Part shown: piece by piece, positions 6,226 through 8,828 of the stretch
How the letters are laid out: the number at the start of each line of letters is the position of its first letter
How positions within the stretch are numbered: the first letter of the stretch is position 1
DNA from: Caldifarciminota bacterium UBA3079
GTDB taxonomy: Bacteria; Hydrothermota; Tepidihabitantia; Tepidihabitantales; Tepidihabitantaceae
Assembly: GCA_002366635.1 (NCBI GenBank)
Contig: DFBN01000120.1
Location: 1-8,828 of the forward strand
Length of the DNA: 8,828 bases
Direction: 5' to 3'
Made by a program: the position numbers and the translations under genes
Notes under the pieces: model-generated
Databases searched by the model: none
What the model was told of the DNA's origin: nothing
The model's input: only the letters and a program-made list of their open reading frames with translations

Positions 6226-7716
6226 TCAGATGCGGGGTATATATTCTTCTAGAATCTTTCGAAAATGGAACCCGTAAATCGCCAGGGTCACCGCCAAAGG
6301 GAACACTTGTGGATGCCTGAACAAAGACCAGAAAAAAAGTTTCCAGTAATGAATCCTTTCTTTCCCTATCAGGCCCAGGAACAGATTTGACTTTGAGAGC
6401 GTGGCCAGATGGCTGACATGAAACTGGAGCTTTCCCGGTTTTGAAGGCTTATATTCTCTGAGGAATTTCCTGACTCGTTCATAATAATAAGGCGGGGAAT
6501 AAATTGTGGAGAGTATTTTCTTATAACCTTTGATAAGCGTATCGCGGTCCATTTTGGGAACGAAGTTCAGTGAACAGTCGGTGTTATCCCCGGAAATATC
6601 CGCCAGCAGTCTATTCTCTTTTTTAAGACGGTGGTAAAGCCTTGTGCCTCTGGGCGCATTCAATAAGCCAACCATTGCAGTAACAATCCCGCTTTTCTGA
6701 ATGAATTTTATTTGCCTATCAAAAATTGAAAGCGGGTCGCTGTCAAACCCGACAATAAACCCGCCTTGCACCTGTAAACCAAACCTCTGGATTTTCCTGA
6801 CGCAGGCCACCAAATCGCGGTTCTTATTCTGAAACTTTGCGCATTCAGCCAGGCCCTCTTCACTCGGGGTTTCAATACCGACAAACACGGTATTAAATCC
6901 TGCCCTGGCCATCAACCGCATAAGCTCTTCGTCGTCGGAAAGGTCAATGGATGCTTCTGTATTGAAGGAGAAAGGGTATTTTCTTTTTCCCATCCAGTCG
7001 ATTATCGCTGGCAGGATTTCGCTTTTCAGTTTCCTCTTGTTTCCTATGAAGTTGTCGTCAACAAAGAATACCGAACCTCGCCAGCCTTGAGAATAAAGAC
7101 TTTCCAGTTCGGCTATTATCTGGGTTTTGCTTTTCGTCCGCACCTTGTGGCCATAAAGCACCGTGATGTCACAGAATTCACAATTGTAAGGACAACCCCT
7201 TGAATACTGGACATTCATCGTGGCATATTTTTTCATATTGACCAGTTCCCAGACTGGAACCGGGGTCTTTTCGATGTCAGCCCATTGGTCAGAAGTGTAA
7301 ATACGCTTAGCACCTCCGTTTTCCAGGTCTTCCAGGAATTTAGGGAGCGTAATTTCGCCTTCATTAAGCACAAGATGGTCTACATCCTTGAATTCCTCGT
7401 GTCCGGCTGTGAAAAGGGGCCCACCAGCTACAGTTTTGACACCTAATTTCTTGCACCTGCTGATTACTTCTTTTGCTGATTTCTTCTGGATAGACATAGC
7501 GCTGATAAACACGAAATCGGCCCATTTGAGGTCTTTGTCCTTCAGTGTAGTTACATTCATATCCACAAGCTTCTTTTCCCACTTCTTCGGAAGCATTGCC
7601 GCAACGGTCAATAACCCGAGGGGCGGGCTGGTTGCCTTTTTGAAGATAAACTTAAGGGCATGTTTGAAACTCCAAAAGGTATCTGGATACTTTGGATAAA
7701 CAAGAATTATTTTCAT
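6226..7716 (-). CDS. B12-binding-domain radical SAM protein (DUF4070 type)
   Basis: The 496-residue enzyme has an N-terminal cobalamin-binding-like fold (about 1-155), a radical SAM domain (about 165-365), and a C-terminal region like DUF4070. The cluster motif is RGCPYNCEFC, with Cys175, Cys179 and Cys182 binding the 4Fe-4S cluster that cleaves S-adenosylmethionine. GGP (98-100) and the strand FVFISAM fit the B12 domain, but the classic DxHxxG is absent (DMNVT at 52-56), so cobalamin would bind without a His ligand or not at all. Relatives include methyltransferases such as the hopanoid C-3 methylase HpnR; most members have unknown substrates, so none is assigned. The C-terminus (460-485) is hydrophobic and may touch a membrane. 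I chose the ATG at 7716 over an upstream TTG at 7752 because GAGGAG lies six bases before it and the protein then begins MKIILVYPKYP, the normal family start. Confidence 0.88.
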   Translation of the reverse strand: MKIILVYPKYPDTFWSFKHALKFIFKKATSPPLGLLTVAAMLPKKWEKKLVDMNVTTLKDKDLKWADFVFISAMSIQKKSAKEVISRCKKLGVKTVAGGPLFTAGHEEFKDVDHLVLNEGEITLPKFLEDLENGGAKRIYTSDQWADIEKTPVPVWELVNMKKYATMNVQYSRGCPYNCEFCDITVLYGHKVRTKSKTQIIAELESLYSQGWRGSVFFVDDNFIGNKRKLKSEILPAIIDWMGKRKYPFSFNTEASIDLSDDEELMRLMARAGFNTVFVGIETPSEEGLAECAKFQNKNRDLVACVRKIQRFGLQVQGGFIVGFDSDPLSIFDRQIKFIQKSGIVTAMVGLLNAPRGTRLYHRLKKENRLLADISGDNTDCSLNFVPKMDRDTLIKGYKKILSTIYSPPYYYERVRKFLREYKPSKPGKLQFHVSHLATLSKSNLFLGLIGKERIHYWKLFFWSLFRHPQVFPLAVTLAIYGFHFRKILEEYIPRI

Positions 7717-7722
7717 CCTCGA

Positions 7723-7728
7723 CTCCTC
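7723..7728 (-). promoter_or_regulatory. Ribosome binding site of the radical SAM gene
   Basis: GAGGAG on the minus strand, six bases before the ATG at 7716. It decides the start codon against the TTG at 7752, which has no such site. Confidence 0.75.
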
Positions 7729-7760
7729 AATTATATACCTATTATCGGCCAAGATGCCTG

Positions 7761-7772
7761 AAACATATGTTT
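7761..7772. promoter_or_regulatory. Perfect 12-base palindrome in the radical SAM gene leader
   Basis: AAACATATGTTT reads the same on both strands. It lies about 5-16 bases after the predicted transcription start (near 7777) of the radical SAM promoter, and 45 bases before the ATG. The position suits a repressor operator. It is AT-rich, so the chance of random occurrence is higher than for a GC-rich palindrome. Confidence 0.35.
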
Positions 7773-7783
7773 TGCAAACAGAG

Positions 7784-7811
7784 AGGATACTGTAGGATAA
7801 TAGTTTGTCAA
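7784..7811 (-). promoter_or_regulatory. Predicted sigma70 promoter of the radical SAM gene
   Basis: Minus strand: exact TTGACA (7811-7806), a 16-base spacer, and -10 TATCCT (7789-7784; 4 of 6 matches including A2 and T6). Transcription would start near 7777, giving a leader of about 60 bases that contains a palindrome and a proper Shine-Dalgarno. Confidence 0.5.
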
Positions 7812-8045
7812 CTTATCTGTGGTTGCAACTTCAAAATCGCACTGGAGGTATATTCTCTCCTGTTATTAGTTGCAAAAGGCACCTCATACTTGGTCCTACA
7901 AGAATCTTCATCGATGGCAAACCGGTGGGTTACAAACGGCTGTTGACTCTAAACAAGGAAACGGCAAAATGTAAAAGTAGGGAGGATGAAAAAATTGCGA
8001 TATTGAGTTGCCCGACACCGGTTGGATATGAAGGAAATCGCCTGA

Positions 8046-8073
8046 TTGACATCACCGACACTGTTCATATAAT
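8046..8073 (+). promoter_or_regulatory. Full-consensus sigma70 promoter of the HD-glyQ operon
   Basis: Exact TTGACA (8046-8051), a 16-base spacer, and exact TATAAT (8068-8073), giving 12 of 12 consensus bases. Transcription should start near 8080, only about 6-8 bases before the ATG at 8087, and no ribosome site is present. The 7-base inverted repeat GTTCATA (8063-8069) / TATGAAC (8086-8092) brackets the start point and could be an operator. Confidence 0.75.
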
Positions 8074-8086
8074 CCCGTAAATCTGT

Positions 8087-8632
8087 ATGAACCGTAATGA
8101 GGCTTGGATACTTGTCCAGTCAATGGTCAAGAACCGGAATCTGGTAAAGCACATGCTGGCAACTGAGGCATGTCTGCGCGCCTTGGCCCGTAGGCTCGAT
8201 GAAAATGAAGAGCAATGGGGACTGGCCGGGCTGATTCACGACCTTGATTATGAACAGACCAAAAACGACCCGGCGCGCCACGGTATTGTCAGTACCAAAT
8301 TACTCGAATCTCGAGGAATCGATGCGGAAATCATTCATGCGGTTCTGGCACATGCCGGTCATGCGCCGCTCGAATCAACCCTGGATAAAGCGCTTTATGC
8401 TGCCGATCCTTTAACCGGTCTGATTGTCGCCGCCGCATTGATGCATCCGAAGAAAAGCCTGGCCGGACTCGATACCGGTTTTATCCTGCGCCGTTTCAAA
8501 GAAAAGAAGTTTGCTGCCGGTGCAAATCGGGAACAGATAAAAACCGGCACCGGCCTTGGTCTTTCTCTGGAAGAGTTCATTACTGTCTGCCTCAATGCAA
8601 TGCAAGGTATATCTGACCAGCTCGAACTCTGA
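8087..8632 (+). CDS. HD-domain (HDIG-type) metal-dependent phosphohydrolase
   Basis: The 181-residue protein is almost entirely one HD domain. Candidate metal and active-site residues appear in the usual order: His22 (in KHMLATEA), the HD pair His51-Asp52 (LIHDLDYEQ), His65, His84/His89 ([11 protein letters not shown]) and Asp107 (AADPLTGLI). Members hydrolyse phosphate esters, often of nucleotides, using bound divalent metals in the cytosol; the substrate here is unknown. The ATG fits the family N-terminus (short helix, then KHM). It has no Shine-Dalgarno but sits just after a consensus promoter. The stop overlaps the glyQ ATG by one base (TGATG), so the two are probably translated together, which hints at a link with tRNA charging or its by-products. 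It differs from the Ap4A hydrolase YqeK in its HD motif context. Confidence 0.85.
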   Translation: MNRNEAWILVQSMVKNRNLVKHMLATEACLRALARRLDENEEQWGLAGLIHDLDYEQTKNDPARHGIVSTKLLESRGIDAEIIHAVLAHAGHAPLESTLDKALYAADPLTGLIVAAALMHPKKSLAGLDTGFILRRFKEKKFAAGANREQIKTGTGLGLSLEEFITVCLNAMQGISDQLEL

Positions 8633-8828
8633 TGCCTCAGTTATCAATGCAGGAAATCATCAACAAGCTCCAGACTTACTGGGCAGAACAGGGATGTGCG
8701 GTCCTTGCGCCTTACAATTCAGAAGTCGGTGCCGGCACATTCAATCCCGCGACATTCATCCGGGTGCTCGACTCGAAACCGTGGAAAGTCGTTTATTGTG
8801 AGCCGTCAAAACGCCCGCGCGACGGTCG
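8632..8828 (+). CDS. glyQ: Glycyl-tRNA synthetase alpha subunit, N-terminal part (cut by window edge)
   Basis: From the ATG at 8632 the frame is open to the right edge, giving 65 codons. The sequence matches the GlyQ N-terminus: [17 protein letters not shown] corresponds to the first helix with its LQ-x-YW-x-x-QGC signature, followed by [13 protein letters not shown] and [11 protein letters not shown] (compare QPSRRPTDGR in E. coli). GlyQ carries the class II catalytic core that activates glycine; the beta subunit GlyS, expected beyond the edge, helps bind tRNA. The tetrameric alpha2beta2 enzyme is a bacterial type. The ATG overlaps the HD gene stop as TGATG and has no strong ribosome site of its own, so translation likely depends on ribosomes finishing the HD gene. 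Lys and Arg replace the more usual Arg and Thr in the SRRPTDGR motif. Confidence 0.93.
   Translation, partial: MPQLSMQEIINKLQTYWAEQGCAVLAPYNSEVGAGTFNPATFIRVLDSKPWKVVYCEPSKRPRDG

Larger units (their letters stand above)
7717..8086. other. Divergent intergenic region, 370 bases
   Basis: This gap separates the minus-strand radical SAM gene from the plus-strand HD-glyQ unit. Its left part (7717-7811) is the leader, palindrome and promoter of the radical SAM gene. Its right end (8046-8086) is the consensus promoter of the HD gene. The middle, about 7812-8045, holds no recognisable RNA gene or repeat array. A plus-strand frame is open from a TTG at 7805 to TAA at 8080, but it has no ATG start or ribosome site and resembles no family I know. 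It contains two PVGY segments (see findings) and could be a gene remnant. Confidence 0.6.

Noticed and set aside
2771..7716. A RiPP (modified peptide) cluster built from the radical SAM enzyme and TldD/TldE
   Set aside because: No precursor peptide gene, RiPP recognition element or exporter is visible, and the genes are in separate units with their own promoters. The lipoprotein between them does not fit.
7730..7735. Perfect TATAAT on the minus strand just before the radical SAM gene
   Set aside because: No -35 lies at the right distance (GGCATC), and transcription would start inside the ribosome site. The TTGACA promoter at 7784-7811 is better placed.
7717..7752. TTG start at 7752 for the radical SAM gene, adding 12 residues
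   Set aside because: It has no ribosome site, while GAGGAG lies six bases before the ATG at 7716 and the family normally begins at the MKIILVYP-type strand.

Overview
The window is bacterial chromosomal DNA of moderate GC, with densely packed housekeeping-type genes. Signs that it is bacterial: sigma70-type promoters (TTGACA plus a -10 box), a lipoprotein signal peptide, and an alpha-type glycyl-tRNA synthetase (glyQ). The lineage cannot be fixed from this sequence. The mix of an AAA_32-type Lon protease, a TldD/TldE pair, a B12-type radical SAM protein and many poorly known genes would suit an uncultivated candidate phylum; that is inference. I see no rRNA, tRNA, CRISPR array, insertion sequence or prophage gene.

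Layout. Positions 1-7716 are read on the minus strand. From right to left they hold a stand-alone B12-binding/radical SAM enzyme (6226-7716), a small lipoprotein (5530-6132), the tldD-tldE pair joined by a 4-base ATGA overlap (5445-2771), a Lon-like protease 60 bases further on (2710-215), and the first 29 codons of an unidentified gene running off the left edge (88-1). From 8087 rightward the plus strand carries an HD-domain hydrolase and glyQ, which overlap by one base (TGATG); glyQ runs off the right edge. The 370-base gap 7717-8086 separates the divergent units.

How the genes work together. TldD/TldE form a metalloprotease that trims unfolded or modified peptides. The downstream Lon-like protease is an ATP-dependent Ser/Lys protease, so 215-5445 looks like a proteolysis operon. 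The HD hydrolase is probably co-translated with glycyl-tRNA synthetase. The lipoprotein and the radical SAM enzyme appear to be single-gene units.

The most interesting layer is regulatory. Five transcription units have an exact TTGACA -35 box with a 16-17 base spacer close to the gene, one of them a full consensus promoter (8046-8073). Several start codons lie so near the -10 box that the mRNA would be leaderless or nearly so, while genes with longer leaders or internal positions carry a clear Shine-Dalgarno. Perfect palindromes sit just after the predicted start points of tldD and of the radical SAM gene. A 12-codon upstream ORF ends in an ATGA overlap with the second ATG of tldD. No clearly new multi-gene system is visible.
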